In this document: positions 11,701 to 25,300 of the stretch, piece by piece
How the letters are laid out: each line of letters starts with the position of its first letter
How positions within the stretch are numbered: position 1 is the first letter of the stretch
Assembly: GCA_029204225.1 (NCBI GenBank)
Contig: CM055111.1
Coordinates: 43,935,815 to 43,999,814 of the forward strand
Reading direction: 5' to 3'
Length of the DNA stretch: 64,000 bases
Source of the DNA: Diphasiastrum complanatum
Taxonomy: Eukaryota; Streptophyta; Lycopodiopsida; Lycopodiales; Lycopodiaceae
Program-made: the position numbers and the translations under genes
The notes under the pieces: model-generated
What the model saw: the letters and a program-made list of their open reading frames with translations, nothing else
What the model was told of the DNA's origin: nothing
Database searches by the model: none

Positions 11701-13318
11701 GTAAAAACTTTTCACAACATAGTTGGATAAGTTGGTGTATGTAAAAAGAACTACAACTTCTATAGATACTAAAGAAAACCATCAAGGCCATGCAAGTTAT
11801 TCAGTTTTGTAATCTGAAAAGTTGTGAGTTGTGATTCACAGAGTTATATACTTGCAATCTTTGAAAATTTTATGGCTCGATTTTCAATGTTCAGACATGC
11901 CATTAATTGTTGCCAATCCTTGCATACATTGTGCAAGACCTGCCACTCAGGCCTGAACAAGCATACGGCAACAAGCAGTGGGCTCTGAGCTCTTATGATC
12001 TCGAGAAGCCTGCTAACAAGGAAGAGTAGACTCTACAGGAGTATGGTGAGAAAGATGAGGATAAGACTTTGGCACCAAAGCTCCCAAAAAGGGGTGAGAG
12101 GAGGGCAACGTGTAATCATGGGTGTAGCCTGTAGTATCATGATTCGTCAATATAGCCCCTATGCTGTACATTTTGCAATATCATTTACAATCACCGCTCA
12201 TTTCATGTTGGAATTTTGATCTCTATGCAACATTCTCATTAAACAGTGAGTACTAAGTAATCACAAATTATAGTCTCATGGCATACATGAATGTCCAGTT
12301 AGCAATAGAATTCAACTTTTTATTGATTCCAAATATGTGATAGTACTCAGAGTTTAACAACATTTAAATTCGATTGAATTTAGAAAGAATTTTTCAGTTT
12401 TTCAAGAGATCAAAACAGATTTCATGCACAGCAAAATTCAAGATTTTGCTTTTGTATATCCAAGGGAGCATCAACATTGTCTGCATACAGAAAATATTTT
12501 CATATTTTTTGCAAATAAAATCACGTGCACTTACAGACTAGTACTAGGTAGAACGTTTCTAAGTTGATATTGCCAAAGCCTACAATGAGCATCCAAGAAC
12601 TCTTGCCCTGAACAGCTGGTTGTCGGAGGCAAGAGTTCTTGAATGCTCATATGAGGCTTTGGTAGAGTCAACTTTGAAACTTTTAACCTGGTACCTTCTA
12701 CTGGAAGATTCTGCATGTAGCCTCTAGATCGACAACAAGCAGTGAGCATAAAAGTGCTTGAGTCAAGAAACTCAAGCTCAACCCCATCAAAGAATTATTC
12801 GGTGTTATCCCACTTGAAGCCACATTCTGTTTTGGGTATTGAAGTCACACTGCACATCAAGATTCATGACACAGGTAAAAGTAAACATATGAAAATGTAA
12901 TTTGCACCTGAAACCCTAGACCGACATGTCAGAATATGTTTGGATTGATGAATCAGTCAATTCAGATTGTGAAGGAAACATTGTTGTGTTAGTAGTAAGT
13001 ACCCAGATCCACCGTCTCATCTAGCAAAAACCTCCCACAAAGATAACATTGACATTTTGCTGCAAATAGCATGGACATCAAAGACCAGCACAATAGTCCA
13101 TTGGCTACTTCCCATTTGATCCATATTCTTGCAGTGATTATAGCAAAACCCACCAACTTTGATCATAAATAAGAATTATACCTAAATGTTGAAAGCTAAA
13201 GCCCAACACAAGAAATAGGCAAGGCTAGATAGATATATACGAACAAAAAACACCTTCAAAACAGATTATCAGGAAGTGTAATATAATTGAAACAACCTCG
13301 CACAACTCTCTCTCTCTC

Positions 13319-13381
<63 letters not shown>

Positions 13382-16300
13382 TATCTTACCTACTTCACGA
13401 GCAGCATCTACAAGATCTTCTAAAGAAAGATGAGCTTTAGATTGTGGAGAAACTCGAAAACCATTCCATGTAGCCACACCATAGACTGTAATTTTGTTTG
13501 CAGAGACAGCTTCTTCAAGTGCCGAAAAAGCTTTCTTGATTCTCGCATTAAACTCCTCACGAGATATTTCAGAAAGTTGTGTTTCTGGATTGTGCACATA
13601 ATACACATCTACTGTCTCAAGACCCAAATTCTTCCTGCTCTTGTCCAGCTGATTCAAAGACACAATTGTACCCCAATCCATGAAATGAATAGTAAGTGCT
13701 CTCTCTATAGATAATGATATACATGTGAATTAAGCTCCCATAGCCCATACATGAGGTATAGGAAGTCGCAGGCATGTTGTAACAACCTAAAAATGTGTAG
13801 CTTTTGGAAGAATGATAGTAGCAATGCCTGGTTTGACTAAACATCCTCGTGACGACAATCAAGATACATACCATCTAAGCCTGCAAGCACTCAAGATTTG
13901 CTCTTATCAGAAGAAGTACATTGAAATGAGATTAACCTGATCAAGTATATAACTTGGAGTCATACAGTGGCAACCTGCCACAAAATCAGCCCATGAGAAT
14001 ATGCCAGGCTGAATGTACACATCCTCGATCCACTTTCGAGGATTTGGAGGACGATTGACATCAAAAGTGAAGTACCCTCCTTTGGTGCATACCACAAACT
14101 GATTCCTTTGGATCATTCCACTGGAAACTGCTGAAAATATTGCACGGCCAATAGCTCTCTCACTGCGCATGTTGCGATAGTTTATAGCTCTGAAAGCAAT
14201 CACAACAATCACAAATCGAAAAAATAAGAGCAAAACATGATTCCCCAGACATTTTTTTACACCACACAACAGAGCTTGGACCATCTTTCTTATCATCAGA
14301 TGTATACCACCGTATAAGAAGCAACTCAAAAAAGTGGAAGTGGTATACAAAATTTCAAAATTCAAAGCACTTCACTTGGAAAAACTTTTAGCCGTCATAC
14401 CAGCATTTCCAAAAATGCAGCAGAACATCTCGAGCTACAAAATTCTATTGAATTTGATACGTATTTTTTGAACACCATGATCTTCGTCCATGCAAAGTCA
14501 CTAAGGAGCTTGCTTTTTTTCTTCTCCTTGCAACCAAAGGGATTGAGTCATATGCAACAGTCTTGGTCAGAGCGTGTGGAGCATCCATCTAGTTGAACCA
14601 ATTCTCTTACCTATATTGTATTGTGGTGTCATACTTTTAGCATACTAAAACGCAAATTAGTGTTAAGCATTAACCCTGAATAATGATGAACCCACAGTTT
14701 GACATCACTATTGATGTTGGCCACGTACGGTACATGCCCACCACACGGGACATCATACGGAGGGCTCACATAGCCTCCATTTTGTAATTATAGAGTCAGA
14801 CACCAATGGTGCACTTGAAACTATTGTAAATACGCCTTGAAGCGTAAAATAGAGTAACAGTTAAATGTGCCTCGAAGCACAGTAGGGAATTATGTGGCAT
14901 GGCTCGAATAGGAAATACAAAAAGATTGTAAAGTCAAGTTACTTGCCAAAAAAAAGAAAAGCAAGTTAACTTAGACTATTAAATTTAGAGTCGAGCCAAT
15001 ACAAAGTCGCCACTTCAACTCATTTGGACCTAACTATAAAAGGGCCAAATCCTTTGTATTTCATGTTCTCATATTTCATTTGATCAATCAAAGAGTTGAG
15101 TTCCCTCCTAATTTGTGATATGTGAATTGCTTAGAGGGAGAAAGAGAGAGAGTTGTGAGGTGAGTGTTTGCTTAATGCTTTATGCTTTATGCTTGTGCTT
15201 GTTTCTCTACTTTTCCTCTTGTATAGAAATGTGTTGTATGCAGATCCCAAGTTCGACTTGTCCCTCACCTCTTCCTTCCCTCTTGGCTGCTGCTCACAGA
15301 TTAGGTGTTAGATCCACATCACGGGCCTTAAGCCACGGTAGGTAGGATCTCCTTTTGTGTTGAATAATACCTTGGAACCCAAAGAGGCAAAGAGCAACAA
15401 GGGTACAGCGCCCACAAACAGCCATGATGAAGTAGGAGTAATTTAAAGTTAGATTCCTGTGTATTTTTAGGACTCAATTGCAGTTTTCATCCTCCAAAGG
15501 AAGGTAGCATGGTGGCAGCCTGACAAACTGTCGCTACCTCATTCATAGTAGCATAGTTTTTCCTATAGATCACACATTCCCCGTTGGATCGAATCCCTAC
15601 CTCTCTATACTACAACGGAGTCGGTCCTTCCTTTTCTTGTCAATTGCAATCTAACAGAGATGGAATCTGTGTGAAAGGTGGTAAAAATAAGGGTAACATA
15701 AAATTTTGGCGCCGTTGCCGAGGAATGGGTGTTTGAGTAGGAAAACTTGTCACTTTTGAGGATTCCTTCTGTTTCTACCACTGTTTCCTATTTTTAATCC
15801 TCTTAATAGGTGTAGTTTGTTTGTGTGTGCCTTGCTTTTTGTTCATACTTGGTCAAGATTCTGAATTTATCAATTTTTTGTAAGTGCACACTAAGTGCGA
15901 GCCTTTTTCTCAAATTTGGCGAGCCTTTCCCTCAGCAGACGAGTGTTTAACACTCTGTAGCAAGTGTTTCTAGAGTTTCTCACAAAACATTCGCCAGTAG
16001 TCTAAAATGCTCGCCCACTGACTCGCCCACACGTGTGAAGACGAGCAGTTCCAGGATGCCTTCATCTTCCTTCTCCAGTTTCGGCCGATGAGCTAAACAC
16101 TCGCCTGCCTTTTTGTTTGTTAAGTAAAGCTGATCAGTTTTCAACCACTCGCCTCACACGGATATGTGCTAGAAAACATTCGCCAACCTCGGCACGGCCG
16201 GTTGCGATTCATTGCATATTTCGAAAGCAATTCAATTCGTCAAAGCATGGCTGGAGGGGTAATAATGTGACTCACCTCGATCATCTGGCCCTCTGCGCGT

Positions 16301-19300
16301 GTGTGCCTCAGCATACGGCAGTTGGTGTTCACAAACACCAACCACCTACACTGCTCAATGAATAGTCTGTTCCTCTTCTGTGTGTGATACAAGGCCCAGG
16401 TGCTCCAATTCCGCCCACAAGCGGGGATGCTTAACAATCCTGTGCAAGGACTCTCTCGGCCAGTCGCCGCAAGAAGTCACCTGTGCGACGCCCATGGATG
16501 CTCCACCACGTCACAGGCCTTATCATATCCTCCCTCATCTGACACTGCTCTCCATCGAATGGAAAGTAGACATCCCCACCAGAGAGGCAATAGACCCTTT
16601 GAACGACACAACCATCTCAGAGGTGCTTAGGCAACATCAATTTGAGCCCCAGGAAATTGCTACCCCCGATCCAGAAGGAAGAGGAGAGATAGAACTGCAA
16701 GAATTCCTAACCTCCAGAATAGGTATACCCTTAGGGACGATGCTACGTAGTAGCCCAGACCTCTGGAATGATCTAAAGAAATGGGTCGAGGCTCCGAAAA
16801 GGATGGATTCGCAACCGACCCCGCCTCCTCGCCCTGAACCAGAACCTCTAGAACCTATCCATAGCGGTGGAGTAGAGGATGAAAACAAAGTCCAGCACGT
16901 CCATAGCATCAATGTTAGATAGAGACTAATGCCATCACATTACCCATTGAGCATAAGGGGTTTGCAAAGGAATCTGCTATCATTGATGGTGGATCTTGAG
17001 TAAACATTATCTCGTCCGCATTGTATCGAGCCTGGAATCCAATGTCCTTCACAATCAAACTGGCCGATCAATCAAGTGTGCGACCTATGACAAGAGTGTC
17101 GTAAAAATTGAGAGTATGGTTGGCAGCGGAAGCTTGAGAGAGAGTGGGCGGTGTAGGATCGGAAGTGCCACAATGATTTAGATAAGACAATACAGTAGTG
17201 AGGCAAAAATTGCACTTTGATTAATATCAACAACGAGTACAATTGCTTGAAGTCATAACTTCAGCTTGATAGTTGAGCGTGATAACGCTGGCAACTGAAA
17301 AATCTGATTGATTGAATTGAGGGTCTCATGAGATTGATATATATTACAAATATCTTCTACTTGCTAAATATCTAATTAGCATTAAATGCTATTTGCTACA
17401 TTTATTACAACCGCCTTTGTAGTTGGTAACCACTCTGGTAATAATAAAGACTATGTACAAGTGGATGAACTGTCATAAAGTCTTCTGATAGTATTTGGAT
17501 CAACTTTTCCCTGATGAGGGAGTCAATGAGATGTCGAAGTCGATGAAGTCGATGTCTTCGATGACTTCGAAGTTTAGTTGAGGGTTGATGACAAGTCGAC
17601 GAAGTCGGATTGTCGATGGAGTCGAAGTGATTGGGCCTTGATTGTATAAAAATACAAATCCAGAAGTCGATCTTCTAGTATCGATATCTCCTGCCCAATC
17701 GGTTTTGATCACAGAACCTTCAGTTTGAAGGGCGAACATTCCTTCCCAGCAGATTTCCAGAAACATCAGAAAAACCATCAAAAAACACCAAAAAAACACC
17801 CAAAACTATAAAAAATACAAAAAAAGAACATTCACCTGATTCATTGTGCATGGGTGTGATTCAAATCTATCTACTACCAGGTCGACGAACGTTTATTCTA
17901 AAAATAGAAGGTCAAAGTGATTGTTCATCGAGAAACTTTTGTGAGATCTTAACACCTTTTCACAAAATTTCCAGTTTCCAGAAAGAACCTTCACCAGAAA
18001 CCTTCGCCAAAGTCTATGTCAGTCTGATTTACTATTTTAGTACATTAGTGAGTTCGGCGAACGTTAAGCAGAGGCCACGTGTCATATTGTTCCATTTTTG
18101 TCAAAAAAGTCTCTTTTTTGCAAAAACAGCAGTATTACATTTGTAACCTTCGCCAAAACCTTCGCTGAAACTTCTGAGGATTCTATTTATAGTAAGATGC
18201 CATTTTTGAGTTCGGCGAACGTTAATTTTGCCACAATCTAGAAAAATCTCCATTTTTACCCTCGCCAAACTACAAAAACCATACTTTTGAGCAGAAGCAA
18301 CCTTCGCCAGTTCCACCCTAGTTTTATCTGAGTCAGATTCCTTATCTAAGAATTCGGCGAAGGTTATTTTTACCAAATTTGTCAAAAAAAAGTCTGATAA
18401 GAGATTTTTTTTACCAAAAATAGCATTGATGAACCTTCGCCAGTACTATTTTTAGATTCTGATTTTCCAAATCAAGCCTCTGTCAAATTTTTGGTCAATT
18501 CTAATACAATTTGATTCTGATTCTGAGAATTCATCATTCTTAGAAGTGTCGATCGCTTGATCATAGATCTTTTCCCAAAAATCAGAAATCTGATTATTGA
18601 CAAGTGAAAGAACTTTTGCAGATCTGAACTGAGATAGATTCTGATCAAAAAATCCAATCTCATTGTCTGATTGATTTGATTTGTAAAAAATGGCTGCTCC
18701 TGGAGGTGCTCCTCAGGGAGTCAATCCAATCATTATTAGGAGATCACCCCGTTTGGATCTACCTAAGTACAATGGATTAACGAATCCAGTTAGATTTCTC
18801 CAAATCTATGCTAAATCTTGTGAAGTCTATGGCGAAGTTTTTCCTCAAGATAAACTTAAGCTATTTCCAATGGCCTTGACGGGCGCAACACAAGATTGGT
18901 ATTATAATCAAGATGAAACTGAGCGTATAGATTGGGAAACTGTCAAACGAGCCCTTATCACACGGTTCAAACCTCGGAAGTTTATGGAAGACCCTTTCCT
19001 ACTTTTAAGTAAAATTAAAATGGGAAAGCGGGAAATGGTGTGAGATTACATTGAACGGGTTAAACGCCTCAGATTTGAGTGCGTACCCGAGCTAATTATT
19101 GAAGATGCTATGATCATGTGGTTTTTGGCAGGACTACCTAAAAGGATCAGACGAGTTGAAGCGCCATAATGAGTATGCAACTTTGCAAAACCCTATGGAC
19201 GATGCAATATGAGAGGAGGATGAAAATTCAGATGATGAGCCGAATATTGGTATGTTGCCTTATACAGCAGGGCAGATGTAATAGTTCCTAACACCACAGT

Positions 19301-22300
19301 AGGGCAAACACTAACTAATCCACCCAACCCTGCCTACTCCCTGATATAGAGTAAGCCCCTCCTAGCCCAGTGTGAGGACTGGTAGCATGCATACTGCCAA
19401 GTGTCGGCCACGGGGCACTAACGTGGCCGACTGCACGTCGGGACCCAACTGGGGGCCCTATCCTACTGACAGGGTCCCTAGACTGTGTTAGGCCCGCCAT
19501 GGCTATGGACCGTGCTGGGGCACACTACTCACACTGTCTTGCCCTGTTGGTCGTGTACACTGGACACGACCCTGACTGTGGTATCTGACCTTCTGTGTTC
19601 TCTAGGGTTCGGCACTGGTCACATGCTCGTACACTCCCTCCCCCTTAAGAACCATCTTGGTCCTCTAAGACAAAGTCTGGAAAAACCTTGCAAAGGACGC
19701 TGCCTCTTTCCCAAGTGGCATTCTCAACAGGCTCATCATTCCACTTGACCAAGTATTCTCCCTATAGAGTATGACGAGTCTGCGTCTCTCTACTATCAAG
19801 AATCTCCTCTGGCTCATGTGGAGGTTGCTGAGAATCCAATGGGAGAACTAGAACACTGTCCCCTACCAGATTTTCTGATCTGGCTAAAGCTTTTCATAAC
19901 TGACATACATGAAAGACTGGAAAAACCTTACTACTGTGTGGGGGTTCTAGTTCATAGGTGACCTCGCCTAGTCTCCTACTGATGGTAAAGGGACCGCAAT
20001 ACCTGATTTACCCTCTCTGTTTGATCGTCCGTCTATGGACGGTCGGTGGTACTCATATTAAGTTTAGTATGGAGATGATGGAATACTGCCCTCCAAAAAT
20101 TTCCATTAAACTTACTGTCCCGGTCACTGACTATGCCGGAAGGTAGACCGTACAATTTAAATAGCCCGTCTACAAACAACCTCGCTAACTCTGGAGCTCT
20201 AACGGTTGTTTTGGTCGGAATAAAATGAGCCATTTTGGTCAGACGGTCAACTATGACCCAAATAGCGTCGTTACCCTTTTGGGTTTTAGGCAGGCCTACT
20301 ATAAAATCCGTGGAGATACTCTCCCATTCACCAACTGGTATTTCTAAGGGCTGTAACAACCCTCCTGCCTTTAAACGCTCTGCTTTATTTACTTGACATT
20401 TCTGGCAATTGGTTACATATTGTTGGACGTCCTTTTTCATACTGGGCCAAAAAAATTGCCTACGAAGAAGCTCATAGGTCTTCTGTATGCCTGGGTGCCC
20501 CGCACTAGGATTGTCATGACACTCATATAGGACCTGCTGCCTATAATCCTCTGAATTGGGGACACATACTCTATCTCTAAAGAGCAAGTACTCATCTTGA
20601 ATGGAATACTGTTTCCATTTGAATCCTTGAGTCAACTGACCCTCAACCACTGAGGTTTGCTTGGGTAATACAAGCTCAAAATCCTCAACGTCATCTGACG
20701 TATACTCGGACTCATCATCATCCTCAATGGAAGCTGCCGTACTCTTGGATGAATTGGCACCAGCCCCGGGAACTGGTTCTGGAGTCTGTAACTGTCTGCT
20801 CTGGACTGAGTTCTAGATAGTAGAGAAGAATGCATCATGCTGGCACTTCCCTCTCAAGGACTCGAGTAACTCATTACGAATTTGAGTAAAACTCAGCTCG
20901 TTTATAATAGGCATTCTGCTAAGGGCATCTGCTACTGTATTGAATTTCCCCCGTCTATATCTAATAGACATATCAAACTCTTGCAACAACTCTGCCCAAC
21001 GAGCTTTCCGACCTCTGAGCTCAGGTTGATTGCAAAGGTATCTGAGACTTTCATGGGCTGTCAGGACCTCAAAGTTGGCACCATACAAATAATGCCTCCA
21101 AGTCTTAAGGGCATGGACTATAGAAAAGTGTTCCTTTTCATAGGCACTATACCTAGTTTGAGCTAGCTCGAGTTTTTTACTCTCGAACGCAACTGGTCGT
21201 CCACCCTGAGTTAGTACAGCACCAACTGCAAAGTCGCTAGCATCTGTTTCGACCACAAATGGCTAATTGGGGTCGACGACTTTTAAAACTGGTGCTGTAG
21301 CTAAGGCTGTTTTGAGAGCATCAAAGCTCTCCTGTTGTGCGGACTCCCAAATGAACTCCTTTCCCTTCCCCTTAAGAAGATTTGTCATGGGAACTGCTAT
21401 CTGAGCATATTCCTTGACACATCGTCTGTAATATCCCGCCAAACCAAGAAAGATCTGAAGTTCTAAAATATTCTGAGGTCAGCCAACTGAGTATGGCTTT
21501 AACCTTATTGGGGTCCATCTTAATCCCATCTGCCGAGTAATGTGAGCCAAATAAGCTACTTCTTCTACGAAAAATTCACACTTGGATTCTTTAGCATAAA
21601 GCTTATGCTTTCTGAGCAATCGAAACACCTTTCTGAGGTGTTTTAGATGCTCCTTCCTCGTTTTGCTGTAGACGAGGATGTCATCCAAAAATACGACTAC
21701 AAACTTACCCAAGTATGGTCTGAGGACACTGTTCATCAAGGTCATAAAGGTAGCTGGAGCAATTGTGAGCCCAAATGGCATCACCTTAAACTCATAATGA
21801 CCATGACGAGTCCTAAAAGCTGTTTTCAGGACATCTTCCGATTTAATACGGACTTGATGATATCCCGATCTGAGGTCTATTTTACTGAAAAACTTAGCCC
21901 CGTCAAGTTGATCAAACAACTCGTTTGCCCGAGGCCTAGGGTATTTATTCTTAATTGTGACTTTATTGAGGGCTCTATAATCTACGCAAAGACGCATAGA
22001 CCCCTCTTTCTTTTTCACCAAAAGGACTGGTGAGGCCCATGGTGAACTACTGGTCTGAATTTGGCCTTTCCCAAGATAATCTGTTAACTGGCTAGTTATT
22101 TCTTCATCCTCTGTTCGGCTGACCCGATACAGAGGTTTAGAAACAGGTGTTGTACTTGGTACTAGGTTTATTACATGATCTACCTCTCCGCTAGGTGGTA
22201 AACCATGTGGCAAATCTTCAGGAAAAACATCTTCAAATTTAGACAATAAAGTTTCTAATTTACTAATTTTCTACTGTAAAGAACTGGAAATAGAAACTTC

Positions 22301-25300
22301 AGGAATAAACTGAAAGTCACATAAGAATGTCTGATGGTCGTCGTCTCCGATTAGCTGACAGAGCTCTGAACTGCAGACCATAGGGCTATTGGAAACATCA
22401 TGCTCCCCATGCAACTGGATCTCTCAGCCTTTATGCTGAAAGCTGAGAGTGTTCTCCTGATAATTTCTGTGGAGGGAAGGCCCTAAACTGTAGAGCCAAT
22501 CTCTCCCAAGAACAATGTCTGTGCGATCCAGGTGCATTATCTGAAAGTTTATTTCATCTTGGTACCCCTGAATACCAAGATTTAAGTTATTTACCATAGT
22601 TTCCCAGATTTTCTTATCTTCACCCTTAGCTAGTGAACATACTAACTATGTACCAGTGTAATAGTTCCTAACACCACAGTAGGGCAAACACTAATTGATC
22701 CACCCAACCCTGCCTACTCCCTGATATAGAGTAAGCCCCTCCTAGCCCAGTGTGAGGACTGATAGCATGCATATTGCCAAGTGTCGGCCACGTAGCACTG
22801 ACGTGGCCGACTGCACGTCGGGACCCAACTGGGGGCCCTATCCTGCTGGCAGAGTCTCTAGACTGTGTTAGGCCCGCCATGGCTATGGACCGTGCTGGGG
22901 CACACTACTCCCACTGTCTTGCCCTGTTGGTCGTGTACACTGGACACGACCCTGACCGTGGTATCTGACCTTCTGTGTTCTCTAGGGTTTGACACTGGTC
23001 ACGTGCTCGTAACAGCAGACCACTACGACATCCACCACTATCGCATCAACGAATATCAACGCTACTGCAGAGATGATGCTCAATGAGTTTGAAGAACTCG
23101 GGAAGAACCAGCAGATACAGATGGAAAATTTGATGAAAAGATCAAAGCCTTGAAAAATTTCCATGGACAAGCGAACAAGAAACCTGAGAAGTTTGCTAAG
23201 ACTTTTCCTGCCAGGGAAAATGTCTGGTGTTCCATTTGTACGGGCAATCACACAGTGAACATTCGAATGTCCTCAATTGAAAAAACGAATGGCACTCAGT
23301 GTAGCCATCTGTGCAATTCACCTGATCATGATACTGCTTATTGCCATTTTAATCCTCGGATTATCCAACAACGATATGCCCAGAGGGGATATCAGGAACC
23401 CCTTTACGGAAAGGATCCTGCAGCCAAACCTCGTCTTGGGTATCCGGAGAAACTAGCTTTACCAGCCCCACCGACACAATCGGCTTCTCTTGCTAATTTG
23501 ATGGAACCAGAACCTTACAGAGGCAACAAGCAATGGAATTACAGTAATGATCATGAGAGCGGTGCTTCAGAACAGTATGCTATTTATGCTGCCGCACAAC
23601 AACAAGCATCTAGAAATTGGACTAGAGCGCCACTTGGATGCTTTGCATGTTGAGAAAATCACAGAGTTGCAAAATGCCCAAACAAAGGCAAATTTGTACC
23701 ATTTTGTCGTGACTGTGGTTATGGGCATTGCTACAAGGAGTGTCCAGCAAGACCGAAAGCAGTACCTGAGTGGGCAGCGGATATTGTTGAGTATCTGATG
23801 TTAGGGCAATCTAATGACAAAAGTACAAAAGAGGCAATTGATTCATAAGGCTCAACCTTATCAATTGATTGTGGGACAATTGTATCGTCACGGAATGGAT
23901 GATATTCTTCGAAGATGTGTTTTACCACATGAAGTACTTGAATTAATCATGTTTTCACATGCTGGAATGGGCGGAGGACATTTTGCTACAGATATCACTG
24001 TTCGCAAGCTTTTGCAATCAGGGTGTTGGTGGCCTACACTTCATAAAGACACCGAGAATTATATTCAGTCATGTGATGTTTGCCAACGAGCACGACGTCC
24101 TACGCGACAAAATTATGAATCCTCACATCCGGTTTTATCGCAAGCACCATTTGAGAAATGGGGACTGGATTATGTTGGTCCGATTCATCCTGCGGCACGA
24201 GAATCTCAAGCTAGATATATCATCGTAGCAACCAATTATATGACCAAGTGGGTTGAAGCCAAAGCTGTTAAAGTTGCTGATGCAAAATCTACGGCTAAAT
24301 TCCTCTATGAACACATCATTATTAGATTCGGATGTCCTATTGAGATTGTCAGTGATCGTGGTACACACTTTGTTAATCAAACGATAAAGTGTTTGTTGGA
24401 AGATTTTTTCGTTATACACTGGTTTAGTACTCCATATTATCCTAGGGGTAATGGCTAAGCTGAATCTTCCAATAAGATTCTCTGCACTATTATGACAAAA
24501 ACGGTTGAAGCAAGTCGTTCTGACTAGAAACATAAATTGCATGCAGCATTATGGGCATTCAGAACCGCTTATAATGGGAGCACGAATCAAACACCGTTTC
24601 AATTGGTTTATGGTCAAGATGTTGTCATGCCAATTGAATTCTTAGTACCATCTCTACGCATAGCAGCAACAGAGCGATTAGATGACGATAAATCTTTACA
24701 ACTGCGTCCTGAAGCCTTGCACAAATTATGTGAAACCGGATTGATGGCAGTTCATGCGTTAGCAACAGAGAAAGCCCGCCGTAAGGCATGGCACGATCGT
24801 CGTTTACACAAAAAGGATCTGAAAGAAGGAGATCTAGCATTGATGTATAAAACAAAGTTAATCAAGGGAAAATTGAAGTTTACCGAAATACTGAACTACG
24901 AAGCAGCTATTCTTGAACATCTGGATGGGAAACGGTTTGATACTCCCGTGAATGACAGCCGACTACGCAAGTTTTGGCAGCCTGCTCCGCCAGTTCAGTT
25001 AGCATGATCGCAGACTACGCTTTTATTTTGCTTGTTTTTCAATTTTTTGTTTTCACTATTTGTTTGACGTTTTCTTTTGGAAAAGACGTTTAAAAAAAAA
25101 AAAAGAGAGAAATAATGGGGAAATGTATGGAAAGACTGATGAGCAAAAGTCTAAAATGTCATCAAATTAGGAAAAATTGAAGGAAAGTATTTTTAGGAAG
25201 CAAATCTTTATGGAAAATGACTTGGAAAACTACTTTTTGGGTCATTTTGTGCACATGCTGTTCTATAATTGTTCGCCGAGTTTTCAGAGGCAAGATCCAC

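Larger units (their letters stand above)
19277..23014 (-). mobile_element. Ty3/gypsy chromovirus, 5-bp target duplication
   Basis: LTRs 19277-19633 (357 bp) and 22657-23014 (358 bp) in direct orientation; target duplication GCAGA at 19272-19276 and 23015-23019. Inside, on the minus strand: protease remnant, RT, RNase H, integrase, chromodomain, and a purine tract (AAGGGGGAGGGAG) before the 3' LTR. Gag and the first half of protease are missing: the 5' LTR abuts the middle of protease with no primer site. Stops break the frames. It inserted into gag of the surrounding gypsy element. Confidence 0.9.

Noticed and set aside
12531-12749. 72-residue minus-strand frame as a reductase exon
   Set aside because: The frame lies over the hairpin, has no family similarity, and exons 4 and 5 join perfectly without it.
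13256-13400. Poly Arg-Glu extension of the exon 4 reading frame
   Set aside because: It is read-through of the GA microsatellite in intron 4; the spliced frame continues the reductase fold.
15115-15345. Cys/Leu-rich 76-residue + strand frame as a gene
   Set aside because: It lies within the gypsy LTR just after its TATA box and has no family motifs.
19485-19748. Repeated small protein [15 protein letters not shown]... at 19485, 22865 and 39906
   Set aside because: It recurs only because the same LTR occurs three times; LTRs of this type are non-coding, and the frame is on either strand relative to the element.
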